A stretch of 64,000 bases of DNA from Lepidodermella squamata (lineage: Eukaryota; Gastrotricha), in NCBI GenBank assembly GCA_047495785.1, contig JBLDXI010000015.1, positions 310,001-374,000 of the forward strand. The letters run 5' to 3'. Each line of letters starts with the position of its first letter. Within the stretch, counting starts at the first letter, position 1. The translations under genes were made by a program, and so were the position numbers. A model generated the notes under the pieces. That model ran no database searches, was not told the DNA's origin, and saw nothing but the letters and a program-made list of their open reading frames with translations. Positions 44,877 to 55,768 of this stretch are shown piece after piece.

Positions 44877-44953
44877 TTGCTCATTGGTTTGAGGACTAGC
44901 CTCGATTACCAAAGAACGCAAGTTCGATTCCGCAAGGCTCCGTTTCTTTTTTT
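44877..44953 (+). repeat. tRNA-derived SINE, plus copy
   Basis: A-box-like TTGCTCATTGGTTTGAG, B box AGTTCGATTCC at 44921-44931, and a T-run pol III terminator after GGCTCCGTTTC. The cloverleaf is poor, so a SINE or tRNA pseudogene rather than a functional tRNA. Confidence 0.65.
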
Positions 44954-45059
44954 CCAGTCTCCAGTGTCTGCATTTATGCAATTCATAATTTGGGATAAAT
45001 GAATGAAAATCCTCTTGAAGATTGAGTACCAACTTACTTCATAGATTACCTGTAAGTTC

Positions 45060-45450
45060 CAGGCGATTTCCGCTTCATCGATCTCCGCGACTAAACAACG
45101 CGAGACGTCTCGAGACTATGATATTATGTACAAACCGGACGGAGACTAGCAATCAGCTGGGCAAGTGACAAAAAATTCCTTGTTTTCATTTCACATAAAA
45201 AACGAGCGTTATAAACACGATGAAAATTGTATTTTGGAACATCCAAAGTTGTTAACGACGAGAAACCATACCAGTAGCAATCAGCTAGCAGAACGCGGAA
45301 TAAAACAGTGAAAACTAATAACGAATATGAATGAACACCATTCGAGGGGTTCTGGAATAGACATGCCTCATAACAGCTGATGAGATTATAACAAGCGCAG
45401 CTTAATGTTTCACAACTCGTTGCATTCAGTTTGCTGTCGAAGTCTCTCGG
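45060..45450. other. 3' flank of NRL10
   Basis: Shares CGATCTCCGCGACTAAACAA and neighbouring blocks with the 3' flanks of NRL6 and NRL9, marking the edge of the duplicated unit. Confidence 0.6.
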
Positions 45451-45454
45451 TTGA

Positions 45455-47386
45455 TCAAATAGTTGTGATGCCAAGTGTGAATCTCGCGCTGAGCGGCATT
45501 TCAGCTCGACCGCTGAATTTGGCCCGACGCATCAAAATTGACGAAGCACATTCGTTGAGCACGTGCGTGGTTATGCCGATAAGATTCTCAACCACGTGAG
45601 CCTGATGAATGACCTGCTGCAATTGCGACCCATGCAGCTTGTGGCTTATTGCTACGAAAGCTTTCTCAACGGATTCCTGCGCCGTTAGCAAATCGGGTGA
45701 ATCATTAATTGCATTGGCGCCTTGAAATAAAATATTATACAAAAGCTTAGTTATATCGAACGTAAATTGACTGGCATTGTCAAATAGTATAAATCTTTCC
45801 TCTGAAAATGTTACTTCCGTCTATTCTCTATGTTCTCTATTCTACTATGTTGAATTGAAACAGACACGAAAATCTTGAGAATTCGTAGCATGAATTTACC
45901 TTGGAAAAGCAGCCGGCAAGTGAAAAGTGCGGCCTCGACGAGATTTGGGTTCCACTTGCTCATAGCAGCCGCCAAGTTTTCTCCCGCAGCGGTTACTGGC
46001 TAGAAACAATTTTATTATATAACCTGTCAAATGATGTCTATAAGAACTCACACGAAATTCAGTATCCTGATCGAGAAACGTTGGTAGGATTTCAGGATTT
46101 ATTTGCATGAAGCAGTTGTTTCCGGGCAGGATTGAGTATGCCAAACAAATGCTCTTCCAGCCGCGAGCCAGAAGAGTTCGAACTGTAGATTCTTTTAAAT
46201 GAAAGCAATCTGTGAAAAGAGCAGAACAGAAGTATAGTATGTACAATGCAAGTTGCGAATAGTTTGCCAAACGCCGTATACTCTAATAAGAGTAGGTTTT
46301 TTTCAGCCAGTACGTAATAAGGATGAGCTATAGAACAATCGAGACGGATGATCTTAGAATTCAAAGACCTAGAAGAAAATATAGTAATATAGGGGTTGAA
46401 CCTCGGCATTCGGCATCACATGTACGGTATACGTTAAAATCCACGGCGCTTAAAACGTTAAGCTGAACCGCTGAACACCCATCACAACATTTGATCTCAG
46501 GTGAAATCTACTTCCTTTACGGTTATATGTATGTTTAGCCTTGCGGCTCTGGTTTGCTTACCTTGAATGTGTCTGGCAAAAACCCAACCTAGCCGCAACA
46601 TTCCAGAAATATTGCCAATCAGAAGCTGCGCAGTGAAGTCACCGTCGCGAATTTGCTCCCTGCAGTATTGAAATCTCATCGGCAGCTAAAGAACATGGGT
46701 TCGAATAAATCATATCGAATATCAAGCACAGTACTAACATGATCCAGACCGTGTAGTTGTAACTGCATCTCGATTGCTTTCCTCAGCGTACCTTCTAATA
46801 GCGTACCTTCAATTGTTGCAACTTCCAAGTCGATATTCAGCTCTGCAGCATTCCGTTTCTTAGCCATAAATTTACCTGAAAATAACCGTAATTTTCAAAT
46901 ATATTTGATGAGGTATTGATTCCAGAGCATTCAATTAGCAAAGAAATGCGTTATTAGCAAGCCAAATAAACAAAAATTCAGGTTAAATAACGGGGAACTA
47001 GAAAATAAATTGTGGATTATTCTAGCAACGCTTCTTCCGGAGCCAGCTTTGCGATGCTTGAGGAAAGTAAAAGTGGAAGAATATAACTCACTCCTCATTC
47101 CGGAGTTGATGCATCTCTCGAAGCGGCATTTCGTGCACATGCTGCGCCGCATGGCCGAGTTGGTTTGCAAGCCGCTGGCGTTGTCGTGCCGGTGGAGGCA
47201 TCGCAGCGACTGCCAGTGCTCGGCGTTTCGCCTGAAAAACTTGTGACACGCGGAGCAAACTCGCGGCTGGTAATCGCGTCGCTTTGCCACTGGAAGGCCG
47301 CAGACATTGCATCGGTGAGGCTTCCCATCTACAGCAGATTTTGCGATCGCCGGGTTGTCTTTAAAATCCTTACTATCCTCTGTCAT
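45455..47386 (-). CDS. NRL10: nuclear-receptor-like gene
   Basis: Exons: 47386-47092, 46875-46739, 46685-46562, 46209-46052, 45999-45900, 45720-45455; 359 aa, the same length as NRL6. Start MTEDSKDFKD is chosen over the ATG 10 codons upstream by comparison with NRL6 and NRL9. The DBD is nearly identical to NRL6/9. Exon 2: FMAKKRNAAELNIDLEVAT. Exon 3: LIGNISGMLRLGWVFARHIQ. Exon 4: DCFHLKESTVRTLLARGW, ending DTEFR. Exon 6: ISHKLHGSQLQQVIHQAH, NECASSILMRR. The LBD has diverged more than the DBD. No MITE in intron 3. Confidence 0.9.
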
Positions 47387-47750
47387 TTCTTGAGTTCTGA
47401 TAGGTACAAATTTCATTTGGCTTTTACCAAAAATTGCGCGGCTGGAAACGTGAAATTTGACACGATTAAAAAGACAGAATCAAAGTTGTTGTGAAAGCAG
47501 ATTTGCCCACTTAGCGCATGGATTCCTTTTACCTGAGATTCAAATTTTCTAGTAGTATTCTCCTGCGCTAGACGTCATGCACTGCACTATGACAAGTACG
47601 TGAGGACACAATCAAGTTTATCGAATCCGACGTGCACTTCCCTGTTTTCAGCAACTAATAAAAATTCGCTAGAAAGTTAGGTGCGTTTTTCCTGTCCGTT
47701 CAAAGACATGTAGTATTTTAGTCCCCCGCAAGACAAAACCTGGAAAGGCT

Positions 47751-48530
47751 GGGTTCATGGCGGAATTATTCATCTGCGGGAGAAAAAATATTTGACGGCG
47801 GTTCTGGGGGTTTTAGAGGGCCCTGATCACGATTTTGAAACCCGCTTATCTCTATCTATCACCGTTAATGCTGTACAAAAACTGGCCGAAATCGTCCTAT
47901 CCGCCCAGCTGATTTCAGCAGATTTTTCGAACACCCTAATTTCTGTGTCAGGTGCCTTCAGCTTTGGAATTTTAGATTATAACTTACTCCCATGAATGTC
48001 CCCAAGATTCTTCCTCACTTAAATCGCCGGAAACATTCAGTTTAAAAAAGTTTCAGAGGCTCAGCATTCAGATCTGAATTCAGCTTTTCCAGTTTTTGCC
48101 CGCGACAGTTTTTGCGGCACAAAAACCACGCACTCCGCCTGTATGAGTCCTGGCGGATAGGACGATTTCGGCCGGTTTGATTAAATCTTAATAGCTTCGT
48201 CATTTTTAATTTCCAACTCGAGAAAATTCACACAGAGGTCAATGAGACTATGGCGGACACGGTGGTATTTTTTGTTGGATCAAAAAATGATCAGAACCGT
48301 ATGAAATTTCAAGTTGAAAAAAATTGAAATTTCAATCTCAGGTTGACTATTTTCAAATTGCTTGTATGTCCTGACCATGCAAGATAACGGCGCCCTAGTC
48401 TTAAAACCTTGTAGCCAACATCGAAAAGTAATATTCCTGAAAAGGGCGATCAAAAATTCATCGAATTCAATTTTCTGTGAATTTTAAAAGTCGAAATTCC
48501 GAAATCGTCCTTCCCGCCGTGAAAGGGTTA
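47751..48530. mobile_element. Non-autonomous DNA-transposon-like element, 0.78 kb
   Basis: The left end (TTCATGGCGGAATTATTC; CCTTTTATGGCGG in the copy at 51.85 kb) and the right end (reverse complement CCCTTTCACGGCGGGAAGG) form an inverted repeat of about 14 bp. An internal inverted block AATCGTCCTATCCGCC (about 47892) / GGCGGATAGGACGATT (about 48152) adds symmetry. No coding frame. Partial copies at 51845-52310 and in NRL7 intron 1. Confidence 0.65.
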
Positions 48531-49620
48531 ATACAGGCTGGCGCTGAAAGGGGTGACGATGCCAACGGGGATAATTTCATATTCTTCTGAAGTTTCCGAA
48601 GATTCGCCCTTCGCAGTTTCTCGTTTCGGGCTACGGTGCTTGCCAGCAAGTTGAGAAAATAATTTATTAGTGGATTGCACGACTAAATTGTTTCATCCCG
48701 GAGTCATAGCAACAATAAATTGACCAATCAGCGCGCGGGTCAAAGTGCTACTTACTACTTGAAGCACAATGTTTGAGATATCGACTTCTTCGATTGAAAA
48801 GAAATAAAAAAACACCACTCGGTTTGAAATGTCAAAGGGCTTGGAAGTTTTACGCGCACTCCAATTCCGCATTACCACGTGCTATAATTATGCATATGAT
48901 GCTAGCACGGCAATAAAGTGCCTTTTAAGTGTTCAAGTTCATTGCGTCGTTCAGTCATTATCACGAACGTTTGCGTTACAGTGCTCCCTCCATAAATGCA
49001 ATCTGTGTTAATGGAAAACCTCCATATTAGCAAGCGATTCTGATTTTGATGAATCAGCACACCATCTGGCGCCCATGACGTACACCCTTTTTCACGCGAG
49101 TGGGCGATCTCCACTGAATTATGTCAATGGCCCTCTCTAACTACAACTCCAACAAATGCAAACGCGTGTCTCCCGACCCTTTGCACATGGATGGCACATT
49201 GTAATTTGCGCTGTAACTATTTACGCGGAATCCAGATATCCAATTCAGTTTTAGAACTTCTCCATCAATAAAGACGTCGATACCCCGATACTTAATGAAG
49301 CCAATGTCTTTTAGACCAGTCAGTCACGGGAAAGACACGAAAAATAATCTGAAAAACCTCGCACAAACAGAACCCACGCACGATTTGAAAGAACCTTTAA
49401 CGAATTAAATAAAGGTTTCTTACCGTAAAATGTGAATCATTACGTCGCATGCTGAGGACTGTTAAATATGCTGTTAAATGATGGATTCGGGTATGTATTG
49501 ACACGCTTCGCGCCTGCCACGCATGGGTACATAACTGAAGCTTATAGGCACGCGAGATGTTAAGGGTCCGCGATATCAGTCCGTTTTCTGGCAGCACCCT
49601 ACGCAGGTTTATCGCCTATC
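48531..49620. other. Spacer upstream of the secreted-protein gene
   Basis: No NR exon or known repeat. The last about 80 bp before 49628 should hold the promoter of the small gene. Confidence 0.35.
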
Positions 49621-49627
49621 GTTGCTG

Positions 49628-50005
49628 ATGATGGTTTTCTCTGTTGTTACGGTAACTATTTTGCTCATTCTAGCAGCGATAGAAGCTGCCCCTCTCCCCG
49701 CTGGAGGAAGCGAGCTCAACACTGCTGAGCAAATAGAATTACTGGGTAATGCACTATAACACTTCTCTTCGGACTGAACTTAATTAAGAATATTTATATT
49801 CGCAGAATCGCGCGTGAAGATGTTGGTTGAGCGGAAAGACTTCAGAGGTTTAGTAGCGATGGTTCGAGAAGCTCGAGAGCGCCAGCGGCAAATGCGCATG
49901 GCCAAATGCGTTGCTGAACTACGATCCAGGTCGATTTGCAACCAAACGGCCGGCTTTTACGTTTGGGCTCAAATGCGAGCAAAGGAAATTCTCTCTGGCA
50001 ACTAG
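49628..50005 (+). CDS. Small secreted protein, unknown family
   Basis: Two exons, 49628-49745 and 49806-50005, separated by a 60-bp GT..AG intron (GTAATG ... ATATTCGCAG); 105 aa in frame. The N-terminus MMVFSVVTVTILLILAAIEA followed by AP is a textbook signal peptide with likely cleavage near residue 20-22. The mature part is about 84 residues: an acidic start, a charged helical middle (REARERQRQMRMAKCV) and two Cys (MAKCVAEL, SICNQTAG), with a possible N-glycosylation site at NQT. It ends ILSGN. An AATAAA lies at 50199-50204. There is no clear dibasic neuropeptide pattern. This is the only intact non-NR, non-transposon gene besides the ankyrin gene. The family is not recognised. Confidence 0.75.
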
Positions 50006-50198
50006 CACAGCAGTGAAAGCAATTCTAGACCAGCATCGACATCCTGCAAGGATTCACGCTATGATGTCGTATATAGACTTATATTTTACCCGACGTAACT
50101 TAGTATTCGCAACAATTTTTCGCTTTACCTATCACTATTTACGAAGCTGATAAAATTACTAACATCATCTTAGCGTTACACTATATTTTCCCCTCAAG

Positions 50199-50204
50199 AA
50201 TAAA
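50199..50204 (+). promoter_or_regulatory. Poly(A) signal of the secreted-protein gene
   Basis: AATAAA about 195 bp after the stop, with a second AATAAA overlapping downstream at 50208-50213. Confidence 0.5.
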
Positions 50205-50435
50205 TCAATAAATTAACAATGATTAATGGACTATCAGAAATCGCCTGCAGCAGCACTTGTTCACGATTTCGTCAAAGAACATCGCGTAAAACTGTAAAAA
50301 CACCAAGAAACCCATGATACCGATTGTTATCCTCCGTTATTTCATCGGATTTCTTAAAGATTTGTAGAAAAATGCTTGTGTTTCTAAGGCAGTCAAAATG
50401 ACTCCGACCAAGGACTGCGGTATCGAAAATTGTTG

Positions 50436-50467
50436 TTTTCGTTACTTTCGTTACTTTCGTTACTTTA
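50436..50467. repeat. TTACTTTCG tandem repeat
   Basis: Three to four units of CGTTACTTT. Confidence 0.8.
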
Positions 50468-50604
50468 ATCGCGTTCTTCCCATTTGGAACGAATTACCGT
50501 CTCATATTTTTCCTTCTTCTGACAATTTTGATACTAATCTGACATATTTTAAATCAAACATACGTAAACTTGATTTTTCTAAACACTGCACTCTTACTAA
50601 CTAA
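50436..50604 (+). pseudogene. LINE C-terminal relic, second type
   Basis: Reads FNRVLPIWNELPSHIFPSSD and then FKSNIRKLDFSKH, the typical RxxPxWNxLP tail of CR1/Jockey-like reverse transcriptases, followed by a 3' UTR and an (AAT)n tail. Different from the 41.3-kb LINE (which has WWNQLP). Confidence 0.6.
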
Positions 50605-50780
50605 TTTTACTACTTCATGCTCTTCAAAACTACATTCTCCCTCTTCACTCTTCAGAACTGTTTTATATCATTACAATACCCGCTATACGGTTCAGAGTTA
50701 GTGGCCTGCGTGCCCTTCTGTTTCCCCGAATTTTGTACCGTCATATATTTTTTTTTCATGAATATATTTTTCGAAAAAAA

Positions 50781-50804
50781 AAATAATAATAATAATAATA
50801 ATAA
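50781..50804. repeat. (AAT)n microsatellite
   Basis: Eight AAT units after an A-rich run; probably the simple-repeat 3' tail of the LINE relic just upstream. Confidence 0.85.
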
Positions 50805-50849
50805 CTTTCTGCCGCATACTACCGTTGTCCGTAGCTCGTAGCTCATAAT

Positions 50850-51840
50850 TCGCTTGCAAGCTCTATCAGCTGGATACGGCTAGCTTGTGATCTTCTTGAT
50901 TATCACCCGCCTAATACGATTATCCCAATTTATACACAATTTGCGTAAAAATGGGAAACTTCAAATTAGCGTGGGGACGTCCCGCTCAAACAAATCAAAT
51001 AGCCTTCACGGGTGATGAGTTATCTGAGACGAACTAGATTTTGCCTCACTTTCAGTTACTCGCCTCTTCTGAAGTAAAATTCATGCCAGTAAATGCCAGT
51101 TTTACTGAGAAATCGACATTCTAATTATCACAGGCGACATCGTGCTAACTAACAGCCGACGTCTGAAATGGGTTATTATGATTTTCAGTAATCATCAGAC
51201 GCGGCATTAAATGATTGAAATGTCGGGGAATCTCATCTGTTGAATATTGCCTGGACTGCGTAATTCCTATTCAAGCAGCATTGATTGCACGAAATTTTCG
51301 GGCATGACGTCGTTTTATCATGTTAGATACGAATATTGCAATGAGTTTCATTTCAAAGAGCAGATTAAAAACGGACATTACATTTTCCCTGGAATCAATA
51401 TCAAAATTATTCATTCTCGATTTTTCAAATCTCGATTCTCCGCATAGTCTTGATCAATCAGATCGGAATTTATACGAGATCTGTTCCGAGGTGTTCGAAA
51501 GCAGTCAGATACGCGACCTCACAGAAGAGCAGCGAGGGTGGAGCACGGCAAGAAATGGCGATCGAGGGATAATGAGCATAGTGACGGCAATGGTGATTGT
51601 CAAATCAAGAGGCTCGCCAGTGTGATTGAAAACTACCCGAGACATTTTTTTCGGTTTTACCTATTAGCAATAACATACCTACATGCAGAGAATTCTGCGA
51701 CGAAATTTCAGTAAAAAAGACGCATATCATGCATGTCCCGTATTGAGTTTTGGCTTTTTAAAAGGGTTTATTAGCAAGAGCATTCGGAGGGTTTTGAGTT
51801 TTGAGCTAATAAACCCGATTTTTCTTTCTAGTGTAGCATA
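50850..51840. other. Spacer without recognised gene
   Basis: The frame 51320-51625 contains a charged stretch (YEICSEVFESSQIRDLTEEQ), but I see no start context, splice sites or domain. Confidence 0.25.
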
Positions 51841-51844
51841 CTTC

Positions 51845-52310
51845 ACCTTTTATGGCGGAATTATTTATGGCGGGAGAAAAAATATTTGATGGCAGTTCTA
51901 GCGGTTCTCGGCCCAGATCACGATTAGGAAATCCGCTTATCCCTCTTTATCCATCACCGTTGAGGCTCTACATAAACTGGCCGCAATCGTCCTATCCGCC
52001 CAGCTGATTTCAGGCGATTTTTCGAGCACCCTAACTTCTGTGTCAGATGAATTCAGCCTTGGAATTTTAGATTCTAAATTACGCCATTGAATGCCCCCGA
52101 TATTCTCCCACACCGTAAGTCATATCCCAGAACCGAGTCGTTGATGTTTTTTTTTGTTGGATCAAAAAATATCGTGATAACGGTGTCCTGGTCTCAAACC
52201 CTTGTCTTCAAAGCCATCGAAAAGCAATATTCCTCGAAAGGGCGGTCTAGAATTCATCAAATTCAATTTGATGTAAATTTTCAATGTCGAATTTCCGAAC
52301 TAATTCTTTA
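51845..52310. mobile_element. Partial copy of the 47.75-kb element
   Basis: CCTTTTATGGCGGAATTATT at the left, the AATCGTCCTATCCGCC block, then a jump to the right-hand AAAGGGCGGTCTAGAATTC block; the middle of the element is missing. Ends about 40 bp from the NRL11 stop codon. Confidence 0.65.
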
Positions 52311-52352
52311 CAGTGTTTTTGTCACTTCCACTTATTTTCTTCAGCGTTGCCA

Positions 52353-54345
52353 TCATAGATAAGGGATGCCTAAGGTGAATTCAACGGCTAGGGCGAGTTC
52401 CTCGCGGCTGGACGCTGCTGCTCGCCGCCTCAAAACAGCTGCGGCGCACTCGTCAACAACTTGCGCCGTTATTCCGATGAGGTTCTCGACTACACAACGT
52501 TGCGCCATCACTTGACTAGATTTAGGGCCGTGAAGCTTCCGACAAGTCATTTCGAATGCCTTATCGACACTCTCCCGTGCAGCTCGTAAATTTGCGCTGG
52601 ATGGTTCCTCGGCATTCAGGTCTAAGAATGACCAGCATTAGTTATTGTAAAATATTTCATGGAATTATGGCACTAGAATTTACCTTGAAAAAACAGTCGA
52701 CACGTGAAAAGAGCTGTTTCGATCAGCGATGGGCTCCACTCCGCCATGGAATCAGCAACTTTTTTGCATGGAAACGCAAACACATCATTACTTATCTCGG
52801 TCAGGAAATCGTACACCCCACCAAGAGTTCGGGATTGCTTTGTAGAAACAACGGAAGAACATCGGCACTCGCCAGCAAGCATCCACTAGTGCCTGGCAAA
52901 GCTGAGTAAGCGACCGTGATAAGCTTCCAGTTACGCGTTAACAGGCTATTAACTTCCGACTGGCTCAATTTGAAAGATTCTGATAGCATAGCTGAGAGTG
53001 AAACTTCAATTTCTCAATATTAGAACTGCTTAAACCTTCAATATAAGCTGCGAACAACAAGCCGAGGCGCATGATGCCAGTAACGTTTCCGGTCATAAGG
53101 CTTCGCAAGAACATTTCGTCCCTCAGGGCACTGGGGTTGTGATGGCACATCATTGGCAGCTGAAATGAAAGGTTTAGTACTTCGGCCTTTCGGAATATTA
53201 GAAATCTCACGTGTTCAAAGCCATGAAGCTGTAGTTGTGCGTCAATCGCTTTTCTCAGAGTTCCCTCGACATGTGAGTACTCGAATGTTGGTGGGCATTG
53301 GTCAATTTGCAACGTTGCTCCAGACCAGAATTTACCTGTTAGCAATCAAGCTGGACTAAGATGAGTTCGATATTCACTGAGTAAAGCTGAGTAAGCGACC
53401 GTGACAAGTTTCCAGTTACGAGCAGCTAAAAGTTGAGCTTCATATCGGCTCAACTGGAAGGATTCTAAACAATCGTCCAAGAATTTTCACTTCACATCTT
53501 TCAGTAAATCAGTCCAACCTTGAACTTTTACCGCAAAATCCGAGCTGAGGCGCACTAGGCCGGCAACGTTACCCGCCATCAGTTTTCGCAGAAAATTGAA
53601 GTCCATCATGTCCTTGTTGTAGTAGTATTTCATGGGCAGCTGAAATTAAATAGGCTAATTAATTGCTGACCTAAATTCCTGATACTCACGTGTTCCAGTC
53701 CGTGGAGCTGAAGTTGCGCATCGATCGCCTTGTTGAAGGTCACCTCCGCAAGGGAGAGATCGACCAGTGTTGGGAAGTGGTCTATCATCCCGTAACTCGT
53801 CAAAAACTTACCTAAATGTGATTAAAATAAATCGTTAATAGGGTGCTGAAACAAGTTGGAAAGCCGGGACTCATTCGTCAGAGGAGCGCTGCAGTAGTAA
53901 TCCGGGAAAGTTCGGGAAAAGTATTGGAATTTGGGGAAAATGAAAGTTGTTCTCTGGGAATTTTAAAAAATAATTAAAAATGGAAAAATTGCATGGGCAG
54001 AAGAGTGAATAAGAATTGAGGTCGCGTGCCCAATTTTAAAGAAGATCGTTATTTTTCGATCTATATAGAGTATTGATTTGTCTATGCATCGAACTTACTC
54101 TTAATGCCAGCACGAAGGCATCTGTCGAATCGGCATTTCGTGCACATGGTGCGCCTGAGAGTTCGGTTGCTATTAGCTTGATCAGCAGTTGCGCTATTGT
54201 GGTTGCATTGCAGTGATTGCCAATTCGCGGCATTTCGCCTGAAAAACTTGTGACACGCCGAGCAGATTCGAGGTTGATAAGAGAGGCGTTTCGGCACCGG
54301 AATGCCACAAGCTTTGCAGTTGTAGCTATTACTCATCGCTTTCAT
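52353..54345 (-). CDS. NRL11: nuclear-receptor-like gene with duplicated LBD exons
   Basis: Main model: 54345-54099, 53335-53211, 53159-53036, 52979-52822, 52795-52684, 52621-52353; 344 aa. DBD: CKACGIPVPKRLSYQPRICS, CSACHKFFRRNAANW, CNHNS, CTKCRFDRCLRAGI (GI for GM). The usual upstream ATG is absent (the aligned position is preceded by TGA), so the start is the internal ATG 54345, leaving only about 8 residues before the DBD. Intron 1 contains a second set of exons 2-4 (separate entry). Exon 5 needs an atypical acceptor and is 112 nt, 4 codons longer than normal. Exons 2-6 are closest to NRL5. It may be functional through exon choice, or on the way to decay. Confidence 0.72.
53386..53811 (-). 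pseudogene. Extra LBD exons 2'-4' inside NRL11 intron 1
   Basis: Exon 2' 53811-53690 (FLTSYGMIDHFPTLVDLSLA), exon 3' 53639-53519 (LPMKYYYNKDMMDFNFLRKL) and exon 4' 53464-53386 (ESFQLSRYEAQLLAARNWKL) keep correct splice sites and phases. Exon 4' breaks off after AYSAL, where the sequence changes to intron-like DNA running straight to the exon 2 acceptor at 53336. Including 2'-4' would give a stop soon after the break. This looks like an unequal crossover that fused the 5' half of one NR gene to another. Confidence 0.8.
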
Positions 54346-54716
54346 ACAATCTGAAGATGCTTGAGCCAAGCCCGCAGATGAATTGTCCAATCAAATATCC
54401 CACAAAATTTCTAAAAATTGAACACGATTTAAATCGATATAGGAACTCTAAGGTCAAATTTATGTCGCGCACTTGATAATAATTCTCATTGCAAGATCGT
54501 TGATATGATATCTTCATACAAAATAATTGATGGTAATGCGGGCGATTATAGAGCTGCTCGCGCCGACTTCTGTCGATAACTGCTGCCGTTAAATTGGATA
54601 GTCTGATGTTTTCAAGCTAGCAGATGGGGAACTGTGTTTGTTGGGCAGAAAGCGAGGCGTAATTGACACCTTCCCCGCATAGATCGGCAATCAACATTGA
54701 ACAATTAATATTCGTG

Positions 54717-55192
54717 ACGTGATCGCCTGCTCGCAAAATCTGAACATAACGGTTCATACGATTCGAAGCGCTCCAGCGAACGCCGACCCGAAACCGCTGC
54801 GACAAAGTCTGCGTTGGCTTGATTTAGACGGAAAACGCAAGGTTCACTTGGCCGCTTTGATATGGCGATGGTTGAATGGGGAAACTTCGGATGCCCTAAC
54901 TGCCTTCTTCAATGTACGAGAGCCAACGGCTCCAACTCGAAAGCAATCAGCCTTAAATGGCTTGACAAACATCCTGCAACAACCCAAAACAAAATCGACA
55001 ACAATGGAACGTTGCCTACCGTCTACCGTACTATAGGGCAGTCTTCTGGAACAGCCTTCCAGACGAGAGCCGAGCAGCATCCAACGCCGACCAGTGCAGA
55101 CAGTTGGTCTACGAACATCTAATCCAACAACAAAGCGAAACCACTGCCGAGCCTGCTACCGATCTCACCACTAAACCTGCTATCGAAAACTG
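54717..55192 (+). pseudogene. LINE C-terminal relic with a frameshift
   Basis: LRQSLRWLDLDGKRKVHLAA and IWRWLNGETSDAL in one frame, then after about 55020 YYRAVFWNSLPDESRAAS in another, ending at a stop. The order of blocks matches the 41.3-kb LINE (LRWVNLQGKRLVHLATTMW, then WNQLP), so it is a related but older copy. Confidence 0.7.
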
Positions 55193-55199
55193 AAATTTC

Positions 55200-55760
55200 C
55201 TTTTTTATATATTTTTATAACTATTGATGAAACCGTCTCATGTTGTTGCTGTGATTTTTTTCGTGCATGCTTTTGTCCTATTTGTTTTCTACCTTTCCTA
55301 AAAAACGCCTTCTTGTTGTATAGTTTTGCAATTCACCTAATCACTGCTTTCTTGATTAGGTTTTCAGATGGCGTCATGAGAGTTAAATTCAGATCCTCTC
55401 TATTACAATCCAGGTCCTGCCTTCAACTAAACTTTAAATGCCTTGCAAACCACTCTTCTTGATAGGTCCTCCCTTCATATAAGATCCTCAATTATATTCG
55501 GGTATATTTACGGTCGGCGCTAATTATGGCCGTATACAGAGAGAGAAGCGACCAACCGTCCAAAATTAAAGTGTGCTTGAATTTTCACTGTCGTAACAAG
55601 ATGAAATGTGCACGGTGCAAGCTTTAGAATTGTTGAAGCAAATCGGCCTCGAATTTTCTCGTGTTAGCTATATTGAAAACTTGCTGATATGAAACCGTTT
55701 TAGACAACGTCTTTATTCACTGGGTACTGATTGATTGATATCATTTGAATTGAAACATTT
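55200..55760. other. Spacer after the LINE relic
   Basis: No feature recognised; AT-rich 3' UTR-like sequence. Confidence 0.3.
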
Positions 55761-55768
55761 TACAAAAA

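Noticed and set aside
52556-52909. 117-codon plus-strand frame antisense to NRL11
   Set aside because: Shadow of exons 5 and 4 of NRL11; no independent support.
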